36,002 nucleotides of DNA, from assembly GCA_012927595.1 (NCBI GenBank), contig JABBOW010000123.1:1-36002 (forward strand), in the 5' to 3' direction. The notes below the pieces were generated by a model that saw nothing but the letters and a program-made list of their open reading frames with translations, made no database searches and was not told where the DNA came from. Source of the DNA: Cellulomonas sp. Lineage in GTDB: Bacteria; Actinomycetota; Actinomycetes; Actinomycetales; Cellulomonadaceae. Positions 14,893 through 23,888 of this stretch are shown here, one piece after another. The translations under genes and the position numbers were made by a program. How positions within the stretch are numbered: position 1 is the first letter of the stretch; every line of letters starts with the position of its first letter.

Positions 14893-16515
14893 TCAGGCGG
14901 CACCTGGCGGCGCTGGCACCGGTCCAGCAGGTGGACTTTCCGGTGCGACGACGGGCAGAGTCACGCGGACGGTCGTGCCGCCGCCGGACGTCTCCTCGAT
15001 GTCGACGTCGCCGTGGTGGGCTCTGACGATCGCCGCGACGATCGCCATGCCGAGCCCCGCGCCCCCGCCCTTCCCCAGCCCTGCGGCGTTCCGGCTCCGG
15101 CTGGCATCGACGCGGTAGAAGCGTTCGAAGACGCGTGCGGCGTGCTCGGGGTCGATCCCTGGGCCGTGGTCGCGGACCTCGAGGACAGCCGAGCCGTCGC
15201 GGCTCCCGAGCGCGATCTCGACACCGGTGCCCGCAGGGGTATGGGCGACGACGTTGCCGACGAGGTTCGACAGCACCTGCCGGAGCATCCGTTCGTCGCC
15301 GACGACCGTGCACGAGCGCAGCCCGTCGGTCCCGTCCAACGGCTGAATCTTCAGCGGGCGGTCGGGGTCGAGCGCATGCAGGTCGCTGATCGAGTCGGCC
15401 GCCAGGACCGCGAGGTCGACCTCGTCGGACCGCAACGGGCGTCGCTCGTCGAGGCGCGCGAGCGCGAGCAGGTCCTCGACGAGACCGCCCATGCGGGTCG
15501 CCGACTGCTCGATGCGCCGCATGGTGTCGTCGACCTGGTCACGCTGCGTGAGCGCGCCCATGCGGTACAGCTCGCCGTACCCGCGGATCGCGGCCAGCGG
15601 CGTCCGCAGCGCGTGCGAGGCGGCCGCGACGAACCGGCGCATCCGGCCCTCCGAGGCGGTGCGCGCGTCGAACGCCTGCTCGATCTGCGTGAGCATGCCG
15701 TTCAGCGCCTCGCCGAGCCGACCGACCTCGGTCGACGGCGGCGCAGGGGGCACGCGGCGAGTCATGTCCCCCGCGGCGATCCCGGCAGCGGTGTCCTCAA
15801 TCTCCCGCAGGGGTCGCAGCGAGCGGCGCACGGCCCAGCTGCCGGCGAGCGCGCCGATGACGATGATGACGGCGCCGCTCGACACGAGCAGCAGGACGAT
15901 CCGCTCGACCGTCTGCTGGATGCCGCCGAGCGGCAGCCCGACTGTGACCGTGCCGGTGTAGAAGCCTCCGAGACCGAGGGGGTACGCCACGACACGCCAC
16001 GACGAGTCCGAGCGCGTGCTCGCGACGGTGAACGGTTCACCGCCGAGCGCGTCGGCCTCGGTCGGCGTGAGCGTGGGCAGCTTCGGCGCCCCGGACTTCT
16101 CGTAGGTCACGCTGCGACCGCAGTCCTCGACGGTCTCGGTGGCATCTTGGCCCGTGACTGCCGTGAAGCGGAAGATCACGGTGTAGTCGCTGGGCAGCAG
16201 CGAGGTGCCACCCTGGTTGCAGCCGTTGCGCTGCAGCGCGTCGAGCTGCCGGATCGCGAGGCTCGACGCCTCGGTCTCGAGCTGCTTGTCGACGCGCCCG
16301 ACGAGGTAGCGCTGAAGCTGCGTCGCGGTCGTCGCGCCCGCGATCAGCAGGCCGACCGTGAGCAGCACCGTGATGATGCCCACGAGCCGAGCCAGCAGCG
16401 GCACCCGGGCCCAGCGCGCGCGGACCCCGGCCGCCAGCGGTGCGAACCGCGAGCCGCCGACGCGCGGCAGGTGGATCCGTCGCATCCGCCCGCGCGGCGC
16501 GTCGGGACCGCTCAC
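14893..16515 (-). CDS. Sensor histidine kinase, HAMP-HisKA-HATPase (TcrY-like)
   Basis: A 540-residue membrane kinase. Domains: transmembrane helix 42-63, extracellular sensor 64-206 with two Cys (99 and 132), transmembrane helix 207-229, HAMP about 230-285, HisKA with phospho-acceptor His301, HATPase with NLVGNVVAHTP, DHGPGID and a Gly-rich lid, and a Pro/Ala tail. The H-box reads SHALRTPL: the nearly invariant Glu after His is Ala302 (codon GCG instead of GAG). That acidic residue is important for autokinase and phosphatase chemistry in HisKA proteins, so activity may be altered. The GTG start overlaps the regulator's stop by 4 nt, so the pair is coupled and cognate. Confidence 0.94.
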   Translation of the reverse strand: MSGPDAPRGRMRRIHLPRVGGSRFAPLAAGVRARWARVPLLARLVGIITVLLTVGLLIAGATTATQLQRYLVGRVDKQLETEASSLAIRQLDALQRNGCNQGGTSLLPSDYTVIFRFTAVTGQDATETVEDCGRSVTYEKSGAPKLPTLTPTEADALGGEPFTVASTRSDSSWRVVAYPLGLGGFYTGTVTVGLPLGGIQQTVERIVLLLVSSGAVIIVIGALAGSWAVRRSLRPLREIEDTAAGIAAGDMTRRVPPAPPSTEVGRLGEALNGMLTQIEQAFDARTASEGRMRRFVAAASHALRTPLAAIRGYGELYRMGALTQRDQVDDTMRRIEQSATRMGGLVEDLLALARLDERRPLRSDEVDLAVLAADSISDLHALDPDRPLKIQPLDGTDGLRSCTVVGDERMLRQVLSNLVGNVVAHTPAGTGVEIALGSRDGSAVLEVRDHGPGIDPEHAARVFERFYRVDASRSRNAAGLGKGGGAGLGMAIVAAIVRAHHGDVDIEETSGGGTTVRVTLPVVAPESPPAGPVPAPPGAA

Positions 16516-17246
16516 GAACCGCTGGGCAGGCGCAGCAGGTAGCCGACCCCCCGCTTCGTCTGGATGAGCGGGACGACGCGCGTCCCGTCGCGACCGTCGA
16601 CCTGGTCGATCTTGCGCCGCAGGTAGGAGATGTAGGACTCGACGATGTTCGCGTCGCCGCCCCAGTCGTACTGCCAGACGTGGTCGAGGATCTGGGTCTT
16701 GGACAGGACCCGGCCGGGGTTGAGCAGCAAGTAACGCAGCAGCTTGAACTCGGTGGGGGACAGCTCGACGACCTGGCCGGCCCGGCGCACCTCGTGGGAG
16801 TCCTCGTCGAGCTCGAGGTCCGCGTAGGACAGCACACTGCCGGGGTCGACCTCGGCGGGGTTCGTGCGCCGCAGTACTGCCCGGATGCGCGCCACGACCT
16901 CCTCGAGGCTGAACGGCTTGGTCACATAGTCGTCGCCGCCGACCGTCAGACCCTGGACCTTGTCCGCGGTGTCGTCGCGGGCTGTCAGGAACAGGACCGG
17001 GACGTGCTGACCCTTCTCGCGCAGGCGACGCGTGACGGTGAACCCGTCCATGTCAGGGAGCATGACATCGAGCACGAGCAGGTCGGGCTCGACCTGTCGG
17101 GCGAGACGCAGCGCACTGGCGCCGTCGGCGGCGGCGAACACCTCGAAACCCGCGAACCGCAGGGACGTCGCGAGGAGCTCGCGGATGTTGGGCTCGTCGT
17201 CGACGACAAGGAGCCGGGCCTCGGGCACGCCGGACGGTCCATTCAT
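16512..17246 (-). CDS. OmpR/PhoB-family response regulator (TcrX-like)
   Basis: A 244-residue regulator. The receiver domain covers 10-125 with acidic pocket D16-D17, phospho-acceptor D60 (LLVLDVMLPD) and Lys110 (DDYVTKPF). The winged-helix DNA-binding domain covers about 145-240 (LSPTEFKLLRYLLLNPGRVL, then VESYISYLRRKID and RGVGYLLR). The ATG at 17246 is chosen over longer frames because CAGAAT ends 6 nt upstream and the receiver domain begins at once. It is the first gene of a two-gene operon with the kinase, with a 4-nt GTGA overlap. Confidence 0.94.
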   Translation of the reverse strand: MNGPSGVPEARLLVVDDEPNIRELLATSLRFAGFEVFAAADGASALRLARQVEPDLLVLDVMLPDMDGFTVTRRLREKGQHVPVLFLTARDDTADKVQGLTVGGDDYVTKPFSLEEVVARIRAVLRRTNPAEVDPGSVLSYADLELDEDSHEVRRAGQVVELSPTEFKLLRYLLLNPGRVLSKTQILDHVWQYDWGGDANIVESYISYLRRKIDQVDGRDGTRVVPLIQTKRGVGYLLRLPSGS

Positions 17247-17252
17247 GCGTCT

Positions 17253-17258
17253 ATTCTG
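17253..17258 (-). promoter_or_regulatory. -10 hexamer CAGAAT of the TcrXY-like operon
   Basis: Minus-strand CAGAAT ends 6 nt before the ATG at 17246, the same hexamer and spacing as before the SGNH hydrolase. Confidence 0.35.
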
Positions 17259-17326
17259 CCCACAGGACCTGAGAGCTGCCTGGGTGCTCGCTGCACGATC
17301 GCCCGGTGTCTGTCCCACGCGGCGGC

Positions 17327-17836
17327 TCAGACGGTCGGTGCGCTGCCCTTCTTCTGCTGCACGTCCGCCTGAGCGAGCTGCCTGGCCTGCTCCGCGAGAC
17401 TGCCTGCCTGCTGGACCTGCGCGAGCGCGGCCACCGGGTCGGTCGGGAGCATGACCTGTGCCTGCTGCGCGAGGCGCGCAGCCTCGGACAGCCTGGTCCG
17501 CGCCTCCGGACCGACTGCGCCGCGCCGCGTCTCGACGTAGTCGGAGACACCTCGGACCTGGGAGGTCACGCGGCCCAGCAGGTCGGTGGCCTGCGCCTGC
17601 GCACGGGCGCCTTGCTCGGCATGCTCGCGGAACGGGGCGAGGGTCGCGTCGAGCCGTGCCTCGGCGTCGTGCAGCGCCGCCAGCGCCGCTAGCGGGTCGC
17701 CACCGGTCCGCGCCTGCTGGGCGGACGCGACAGCCTGGCGCCCGGCGTCGGTCGAGGCACTCACGGACGCGAGGGCGGCCGGGGGGTACGTCGAAGCCAG
17801 GCCCGCGAGCGTCGTCCGGGCAGGCGCGACGCGCAC
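17327..17836 (-). pseudogene. Remnant of a TPM-domain protein (coiled-coil C-terminal part)
   Basis: A 169-codon frame of Ala/Gln-rich helical, coiled-coil-like sequence with VSDYVETRRGAVGPEARTRLSEA and DPVAALAQVQQAGSLAEQAR. These segments resemble the C-terminal helical region of actinobacterial TPM_phosphatase proteins. The TPM domain, signal peptide and first helices are missing. Upstream in the same frame, homologous-looking sequence (WSARAPEELAGNKRRSSEIAVRV) continues to a TGA at 17909-17911, beyond the first usable GTG at 17836. This is what a 5'-truncated gene looks like. It could still be expressed as a short helical protein from the GTG. It sits alone between the TcrXY-like operon and a divergent gene. 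Confidence 0.6.
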
Positions 17837-18095
17837 GGCGATCTCGCTGGAGCGCCGCTTGTTGCCCGCGAGCTCCTCAGGCGCGCGCGCCGACCACGCC
17901 CGGGACGCTCAGCGCGGAGACCGGGGCGAGGCGCTGCGCCGCCCGGAGTCAACGGGTGCGGCGCTGGGCGAGCGGTCGTCGGGTCAGGCTCCGAACCTTG
18001 ACCCCCGCGGTCCTTGGTGCAACGGACCTGGTGCCCACCGGAGGTGAAGTCTGGGCCCACGACCTGCACGTTTCGGGCTCTCGGGCAGCCCGGAG

Positions 18096-18101
18096 TACCG
18101 T
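18096..18101 (+). promoter_or_regulatory. -10 hexamer TACCGT of the GATase1 gene
   Basis: TACCGT ends 6 nt before the GTG at 18108, with no ribosome-binding site: a leaderless arrangement. Confidence 0.42.
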
Positions 18102-18107
18102 CACCGC

Positions 18108-18887
18108 GTGACCTTTGAGACTTCTCCCGCGCCCAGCACCCCGGGCCCTCGCGTCGTGACTGTCATCCAGCAGGACGCGAACGTCCCGCTCGACATGTTC
18201 GAGGAGTGGCTGGACGGGGTCGAGCTCCGCACGATCCGCTCCTACGCTGGCGAGACGGTCCCGGTCGACCCGACCGAGGTCGGCGCCGGTCTCATCGTGC
18301 TCGGCGGGGACATGAGCGCGGTGGACGACGTCGTCGCGCCCTGGCTGCCCGCGACGCGCGAGCTGCTGGCCGCGGCGTCCGCGTCGGGTGTGCCGACCCT
18401 CGCGATCTGTCTCGGCGCGCCGATGTGGGCGCTGGCCCGTGGTGGGCGGCTGCAGGTCGCGGCACCCCCTGGCATCGAGGCGGGCGTCATCGACGTGCAG
18501 TGGCGCTCCGAGGCTGTGGGTGACGTGCTCCTCGGCGGGCTCCTCGACCTGACGGTCGCCGAGGGGCGGCGCAGCACCCCGATGCCGAGCATGCACGCCG
18601 ACGCGGTCGTCGACCTGCCGCGCGGTGCGACCTGGCTCGCGTCGTCGGCGATGTACCCCTACCAGGCGTTCCGGATCGGGTCGGCGTGGGGCGTGCAGTT
18701 CCACCCCGAGGCCGGCACCGACCTGCTCTCGCTGTGGGCGCGCGCTGACGAGGACGTCGACGCTGCCGAGGTCCGCGACGCGTACGCGAGCCGTGCCGAC
18801 GAGCTGGCGGATGCAGGGTGCCGGATCGCGCAGGCGTTCGTCGTCCTGGTCAATGAGAGAGCTGTCACCGGCGCGGCTCTCGTCTGA
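18108..18887 (+). CDS. Class I glutamine amidotransferase-like protein
   Basis: A 259-residue stand-alone GATase1 domain. The nucleophile is Cys101 in the elbow AICLGAPMWAL, and His199 and Glu201 in VQFHPE complete the triad. LIVLGGDMSAVDD near 62-74 forms the first loop of the fold. Such proteins hydrolyse glutamine to supply ammonia, or gamma-glutamyl compounds; without a synthase partner the substrate is unknown. The CLGAP elbow differs from the more common CLGAQ. The C-terminal 50 residues are helical. The gene converges with the XPB helicase gene 53 nt away. Confidence 0.88.
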   Translation: MTFETSPAPSTPGPRVVTVIQQDANVPLDMFEEWLDGVELRTIRSYAGETVPVDPTEVGAGLIVLGGDMSAVDDVVAPWLPATRELLAAASASGVPTLAICLGAPMWALARGGRLQVAAPPGIEAGVIDVQWRSEAVGDVLLGGLLDLTVAEGRRSTPMPSMHADAVVDLPRGATWLASSAMYPYQAFRIGSAWGVQFHPEAGTDLLSLWARADEDVDAAEVRDAYASRADELADAGCRIAQAFVVLVNERAVTGAALV

Positions 18888-18940
18888 GCCGCTCTGCTGT
18901 CTGTGTGAGCCGTGCTGCCCTCTCGGCGCGGCCGGCCGCG

Positions 18941-20620
18941 TCAGTCGGTGACGAGGTCCTCGGCGTCGACGATCGTGTACGCATAGCCCTGCTCCGCGAG
19001 GAACCGTTGGCGGTGCGCCGCGAAGTCCTGGTCGACCGTGTCCCGAGCGACGACTGCGTAGAAGTGCGCCGGCCGGCCGTCGCCCTTGGGCCGCAGGAGC
19101 CGCCCGAGGCGCTGCGCCTCTTCCTGGCGTGACCCGAACGAACCCGACACCTGGATCGCGACCGACGCCTCCGGCAGGTCGATCGAGAAGTTCGCGACCT
19201 TGCTCACGACCAGCTTGGTGATCTCGCCGGTCCGGAACGCGTCGTACAGCCGCTGGCGTTCGGGGACCGTGGTCGAACCCGTGATGAGGTCGGCACCCAG
19301 GTGTGCGGCGAGCTCCTCCAGCTGGTCGATGTACTGCCCGATGACCAGGGTCGGCTCGCCCTCGTGCTTGGCGACGAGCTGCTCGACGACGTGGTTCTTC
19401 CCGGGTGCGGTCGCGGCGAGCCGGTACCTGTCCTCGGGCTCGGCGGTCGCGTAGATCATGCGGTCCCGCTCGGGCATCGTGAGGCGGACCTCGACGCAGT
19501 CGGCCGGTGCGATGTACCCCTGCGCCTCGATGTCCTTCCAGGGGGCGTCGAACCGCTTGGGGCCGATGAGGCTGAACACCTCGTCCTCGCGACCGTCCTC
19601 GCGCACGAGGGTCGCCGTCAGACCGAGCCGACGCCGAGCCTGCAGGTCGGCGGTCATGCGGAAGATCGGCGCGGGCAGGAGGTGGACCTCGTCGTAGATG
19701 ACCAGACCCCAGTCGCGGGCGTCGAGCAGCTCGAGGTGCGTGTAGACGCCCTTCCGTTTGGTCGTCATGACCTGGTAGGTCGCGATCGTGACCGGGCGGA
19801 CCTCCTTGCGGGCGCCCGAGTACTCACCGATCTCGTCGTCGGTCAGCGACGTGCGCTTGAGCAGCTCGTCGCGCCACTGGCGCGCGCTGACCGTGTTGGT
19901 CACGAGGATGAGCGTCGTGGTCTGCGAGCGGGCCATCGCGCCCGCGCCCACGAGCGTCTTCCCGGCACCGCAGGGGAGCACGATGACGCCCGAGCCGCCG
20001 TGCCAGAAGCCGTCGATCGCCTGGTTCTGGTAGGGCCGCAGGTGCCAAGGGCGCGGTGCGCCGTCCTTGCCCGGGTTCGAGATGCCAGCGGTGTCGAGCG
20101 AGATCGCGTGGGCCTCGCCGTTGACGTAGCCCGCGAGGTCCTCGGCGGGCCAGCCGAGCTTGAGCAGCACCTGCTTGAGGTGGCCGCGCTCGCTCGGGTG
20201 CACGATCACGTCGGTGTCGTCGATGCGCGCCCCGAGCAGGCCCGCGCTGCGCTTGGACCGCATGACCTCCATGAGCACGGCCTTGTCGAGCGCGTGCAGC
20301 ACCAGCCCGTGCACCGGGTCCTGGACGAGCTGCAGCCGCCCGTACCGTGACATGGTCTCGGCGATGTCGATCAGAAGCGCGTGCGGGACGGGGTACCGCG
20401 AGTACTCGAGCAGCACGCTGACGACGAGCTCGGCGTCGTGACCCGCGGCGCGCGCGTTCCACAGCCCGAGCGGGGTCAGCCGATAGGTGTGGACGTGCTC
20501 GGGTGCCCGTTCGAGCTCGGCGAACGGCGCGATCGCGCGTCGGCATGCCGCCGCCTGGTCGTGGTCGACCTCGAGCAGGAGCGTCTTGTCGCTCTGCACG
20601 ATCAGCGGGCCGTCAGTCAT
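18941..20620 (-). CDS. DNA repair helicase of the XPB/ERCC3 family
   Basis: A 559-residue superfamily-2 DNA translocase. The N-terminal region (1-185) includes the XPB damage-recognition-like part. Walker A GAGKT is at 218-222, the DEVH box at 310-313, SAT-like GLTATLVRED near 335-345, and motif VI QRLGRLLRPKG near 505-515. It unwinds or remodels DNA during repair or transcription; in Actinobacteria such XPB enzymes have been described as 3'-5' helicases. The ATG at 20620 lies inside the end of the upstream helicase-associated gene (8-nt overlap), so the two are translated together and probably form a complex. Confidence 0.95.
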   Translation of the reverse strand: MTDGPLIVQSDKTLLLEVDHDQAAACRRAIAPFAELERAPEHVHTYRLTPLGLWNARAAGHDAELVVSVLLEYSRYPVPHALLIDIAETMSRYGRLQLVQDPVHGLVLHALDKAVLMEVMRSKRSAGLLGARIDDTDVIVHPSERGHLKQVLLKLGWPAEDLAGYVNGEAHAISLDTAGISNPGKDGAPRPWHLRPYQNQAIDGFWHGGSGVIVLPCGAGKTLVGAGAMARSQTTTLILVTNTVSARQWRDELLKRTSLTDDEIGEYSGARKEVRPVTIATYQVMTTKRKGVYTHLELLDARDWGLVIYDEVHLLPAPIFRMTADLQARRRLGLTATLVREDGREDEVFSLIGPKRFDAPWKDIEAQGYIAPADCVEVRLTMPERDRMIYATAEPEDRYRLAATAPGKNHVVEQLVAKHEGEPTLVIGQYIDQLEELAAHLGADLITGSTTVPERQRLYDAFRTGEITKLVVSKVANFSIDLPEASVAIQVSGSFGSRQEEAQRLGRLLRPKGDGRPAHFYAVVARDTVDQDFAAHRQRFLAEQGYAYTIVDAEDLVTD

Positions 20621-23324
20621 GCGTCTCCTCGGTGGGGTCCAGCGGGTCCGGCTCGACCCGGGCGACGGACGCGATGCGGTGCACCGCGACGGTCAGCTCG
20701 GAGTCGCGCGCGGGGTCGAGCGCTCGCAGTCGCCCGGCCTCGAGCCGGAGCGGACGTACGCGCCGTCGCTGCGGGACTCCATGGGCGTCCACGAGCTCGA
20801 GCCACACGTCTGTGCGGTCCTCCACGGCCTCGCGTAGCAGTCCCAACGCTGCGACGGGGTCGGCTGTTCCGCCCGACGTCGCGGATGTCGCGGGCGTCGC
20901 GGGCGTCGTGCAGCGCGCGAGTGGTCGGTGTCCGACGCCGCCGCGGGGACCCGCGTCGACCGCGCGCGGGCGACCGCCGACGGAAGCGTGCTGGTCCAGC
21001 TCCGCGGCGCTCGAGCCGAGGGCGTCGTCGGCAGCCGTGCCCCGACCGGCTGCTCGGGCGGCTGTCGCTGCGGAGGCGGCATCATCCGCCCGGGACCGCG
21101 CGGCGACCCGGTGCGCCTCCCGGTCGGCCAGCTGTGCCTGAAGGTCCGCCTGCTGCGCGAGCTCGGCCCGGCGCAGCTCGGGGACCAGGGCTGCAACCCT
21201 TGCCGCGCGAGCTGCCGCGCTGTGAGAGGCGTCGTCGGGTGGCGTCACCAGCCCGCGCCGCGGCCGGCGCGTGACGCGGCGGATCACGCGCTCGGCGTGC
21301 ACGATGTGCCCGTCAGGGCCCTCGGCGACGGGCGCGAGCCCACGCTCCCGCAGAGCGGCCAGCAGCTCGCGGGTCGAGACCTGGGCGGCCAGGACGGTCG
21401 GGGCCAGCCGCACGAGTCCGAACGCCGCGAGACGTGGGTCCTCGACGAGGCCCGCGAGCAGCGCCGGGTCCTCGGCGCGCACGTAGCTCGAAGCGGCGCC
21501 GGCCCGCAGCCGACCGTGCCGGCGCGCGGCGTCCCGCACGAGGTAGTCGAGCGGCTGGGGCACCGAACCGCGGGAGTGCGCTGCGAGGCCCGCGAGCAGC
21601 TCGTCGGCGGTCGTCCCGGCGTCGAGCGCGGCGCGCACACTCTCGGGCGTGAACCGGACGGTCAGGGCGCCGCCGCGGGACTCGACCCGGGCGGCGCGCT
21701 CGATGAGAGCCTCGAGCTCGGGGGAGGGGCGGCCGGGGACCACGCCCGTCAGGTCGCCCTGCAGCAGGATCTCGTCGACCGCATCCGCGAGCCCGTCACG
21801 CAGCGCCGCGGCCACGTCGTCCGCATCCGGCTGCGCGCGCGCCCCGGCACTCGACGGTGCCGCCGAACGTGCCCGCCGACCGTCCCCAGAGCGCGCGGTC
21901 GCGGCCACCTCGTCGAGGGGACGCAGGTCGGGGAGCAGCGCGCGACCCGCGGGGGAGAGTGCGCCCGCGGCCACGACGCCGAGGAGTCCAGCCTCGCGGA
22001 GCGTTGCCGCGACCGCAGCCGTCGGTGGCAGGGCGCGCGGTGTCCGCCAGGCGAGCTGCTCGCTCACCTGCGCGACAGTCAGCGCGGTGCCCGGCGCGGC
22101 GTCTGCGAGCACGCCAAGGACCGAAGCGCGCAGGCGGGGCGCCCACGGCCGGGTCAGCTCCGGGTTGAGAGCAGCCCGCACCGTTCCGCGATCGTCCCGG
22201 GCGCCGACCATCCAGGCGGTGCGGTTGGTCGTGAGCCACATCCGAGCGAGCAGGGCCCACCGGACGGACAGCTCGGCCGTGAGCCAGTCGTCGACCGCGA
22301 GCGTCGGCGCGAACGAGGGGATCTCCTCGCGGTCGTCGGCCACCAGGCCGGCGGCACCGGCGAGCTCGACGACGAACGCCGTGTCGGCCTCCTCGGTCTC
22401 GAGCTGGGCGGCGAGCTTGCGCAGCTCACGCACCCCGAGCCCACCCGTGCGCAGGACCGGCGCCGGCTCGATCTCCCACGTGCGCACGAGCGAGGCGACG
22501 AGCCGGACGATCCGCTGCGCGGCCATGACCGACTCGCCTGCGACGAGCTCGAGCGGGTGGCGCACGTCGGACGGGGCCGCGGGCGGGCGGCGCAGTTCGG
22601 CGTGCGTCCGGCCCGACCGCAGCGCGAGCGCGACGTCACGCGCGAGGAGCACGTGCCGGGTGTCGCCGGGAAAGAGCAGCCCGTGCGTGAGCAGCCACTG
22701 CACGGCGTCCCGGGCGGGGGTCCGGACCGCGGGCAGCAGGCCGACCGGCGGGCCCCACATGAGCGCGTCGAGGACCTGACGGGCACCCGGAGGTGCATCG
22801 GCGAGGACGTCGCCCAGAAGCAGTGGTGCGGGCACCGTGGGGGTGACTGCGCCGTTTCGGCCGGTTGGCGCGGGTCCGCCGGAGACGGTCCCTGCGGGCG
22901 GGAGCCCCGCCGGATACGGACCCAGCAGCTCGGCGAGACCGGGCGCGGCGAGCAGTCCCCGGCCGGTGGCCGTGCCGGTGGCCGGCTCCTCGTCCAGCCG
23001 CACGAGCAGCAGGCTGACCGCACGGGCGAGCGCCATGTCGACCAGCTCACGGTCGGCGTCCGAGCGGGCCCCGACCGCCTGCGCGACGCGGTCTGCCGTG
23101 ACCGGCGTGGCGTCGTCGTGCAGTGCGACCACCGCCTCGACCGCCTGCAGCACGACCGCGTCCACGCTGCCGAGCGCGCGCTCGAGGCTCGCGCGGCTGG
23201 TGGCCCGCGCCGCGAGCGACGACAGCGTCGAGGGTGACGGGGACGCCAGGTCAGGGCGACGCCGCAGCAGCGCGACGAGCTCGTCGTCGCTGCGACTGCG
23301 CAGGTCCTCGCTGAAAGTGGCCAT
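20613..23324 (-). CDS. Helicase-associated protein, partner of XPB
   Basis: A 903-residue cytoplasmic protein with no Walker or DEAD motif. It begins TFSEDLRSRSDDELVALLRRRPDLASP, typical of the actinobacterial helicase-C_3/helicase-associated family always found beside XPB. The middle is rich in winged-helix-like segments; about 600-700 includes a domain with FTPESVRAALDAG and SVPQPLDYLVRDAARRHGRL. The last 150 residues are Ala/Arg-rich and helical. The ATG at 23324 follows a TATCGT hexamer by 7 nt (leaderless). Its end overlaps the XPB gene start by 8 nt. Probably an accessory or DNA-binding subunit for the helicase, by position; the mechanism is not known to me. Confidence 0.88.
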   Translation of the reverse strand: MATFSEDLRSRSDDELVALLRRRPDLASPSPSTLSSLAARATSRASLERALGSVDAVVLQAVEAVVALHDDATPVTADRVAQAVGARSDADRELVDMALARAVSLLLVRLDEEPATGTATGRGLLAAPGLAELLGPYPAGLPPAGTVSGGPAPTGRNGAVTPTVPAPLLLGDVLADAPPGARQVLDALMWGPPVGLLPAVRTPARDAVQWLLTHGLLFPGDTRHVLLARDVALALRSGRTHAELRRPPAAPSDVRHPLELVAGESVMAAQRIVRLVASLVRTWEIEPAPVLRTGGLGVRELRKLAAQLETEEADTAFVVELAGAAGLVADDREEIPSFAPTLAVDDWLTAELSVRWALLARMWLTTNRTAWMVGARDDRGTVRAALNPELTRPWAPRLRASVLGVLADAAPGTALTVAQVSEQLAWRTPRALPPTAAVAATLREAGLLGVVAAGALSPAGRALLPDLRPLDEVAATARSGDGRRARSAAPSSAGARAQPDADDVAAALRDGLADAVDEILLQGDLTGVVPGRPSPELEALIERAARVESRGGALTVRFTPESVRAALDAGTTADELLAGLAAHSRGSVPQPLDYLVRDAARRHGRLRAGAASSYVRAEDPALLAGLVEDPRLAAFGLVRLAPTVLAAQVSTRELLAALRERGLAPVAEGPDGHIVHAERVIRRVTRRPRRGLVTPPDDASHSAAARAARVAALVPELRRAELAQQADLQAQLADREAHRVAARSRADDAASAATAARAAGRGTAADDALGSSAAELDQHASVGGRPRAVDAGPRGGVGHRPLARCTTPATPATSATSGGTADPVAALGLLREAVEDRTDVWLELVDAHGVPQRRRVRPLRLEAGRLRALDPARDSELTVAVHRIASVARVEPDPLDPTEETHD

Positions 23325-23331
23325 CCGCACA

Positions 23332-23337
23332 ACGATA
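23332..23337 (-). promoter_or_regulatory. -10 hexamer TATCGT of the helicase operon
   Basis: Minus-strand TATCGT ends 7 nt before the ATG at 23324, giving a leaderless mRNA for the two-gene helicase operon. Confidence 0.45.
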
Positions 23338-23448
23338 CGTGCGCCCGGTGGCGCACCAGGACCGCGCAGCGGGTCGCCCAGGGTCCGTTCCGCGCTCACG
23401 ACCGCACTGAATACTGCGCGCGCGACCACGCGGGGCACCAGCGCCGGG

Positions 23449-23454
23449 TAGCCT
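23449..23454 (+). promoter_or_regulatory. Possible -10 hexamer TAGCCT of the cold-shock gene
   Basis: TAGCCT lies 50 nt before the GTG at 23505, so unlike its neighbours this gene would have a 5' leader of roughly 44 nt. Leaders are common for cold-shock genes. Confidence 0.35.
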
Positions 23455-23504
23455 TGTCCGGTACGACGTGCACCGTCACATCCATCGACACATCTGGGGT
23501 TGAA

Positions 23505-23888
23505 GTGCCCACCGGCAAGGTCAAGTGGTTCGACACCGAGCGCGGCTTCGGATTCATCGCCAGCGACGAGGGCGACGAGGTGTTCCTGCATGCGTCCGCG
23601 CTGCCGGCCGGAGCTGCCCCGCCCAAGCCCGGCGCGAAGGTCGAGTTCGGCGTCGCTGACGGTCGCCGCGGACCACAGGCCCTTGCGGTCAAGATTCTCG
23701 ACCCGGTCCCGTCTGTCGCGAAGGCCGCGCGCAAGCCGGCCGACGACATGGTGGTCATCGTCGAGGACCTCATCAAGGTCCTCGACAAGGTCGGCAACGA
23801 CCTGCGCCGGGGCCGCTACCCGGAGAAGGCCCAAGGCGAGAAGTACGCGTCGCTCCTGCGTGCCGTAGCCGAGAGCTTCGAGGCGTGA
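23505..23888 (+). CDS. Cold-shock domain protein with C-terminal extension
   Basis: A 127-residue nucleic-acid-binding protein. The cold-shock domain is residues 1-66: VKWFDTERGFGFI contains RNP1 (13-18) and EVFLHAS (25-31) is RNP2. After a linker, residues 80-127 form a helical extension (VVIVEDLIKVLDKVGNDLRRGRY) seen in longer actinobacterial cold-shock proteins. The GTG at 23505 is chosen because the conserved domain starts immediately and GGGG lies 5 nt upstream; a GTG at 23454 would add 17 unrelated residues. The stop overlaps the DUF3027 start by 4 nt, so these genes are coupled. Confidence 0.93.
   Translation: MPTGKVKWFDTERGFGFIASDEGDEVFLHASALPAGAAPPKPGAKVEFGVADGRRGPQALAVKILDPVPSVAKAARKPADDMVVIVEDLIKVLDKVGNDLRRGRYPEKAQGEKYASLLRAVAESFEA

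Noticed and set aside
19562..19569. GCCGATGA resembling a sigma-28 -10 box
   Set aside because: Lies inside the helicase gene, antisense, with no TCAA or TAAA-like -35 and no gene downstream.
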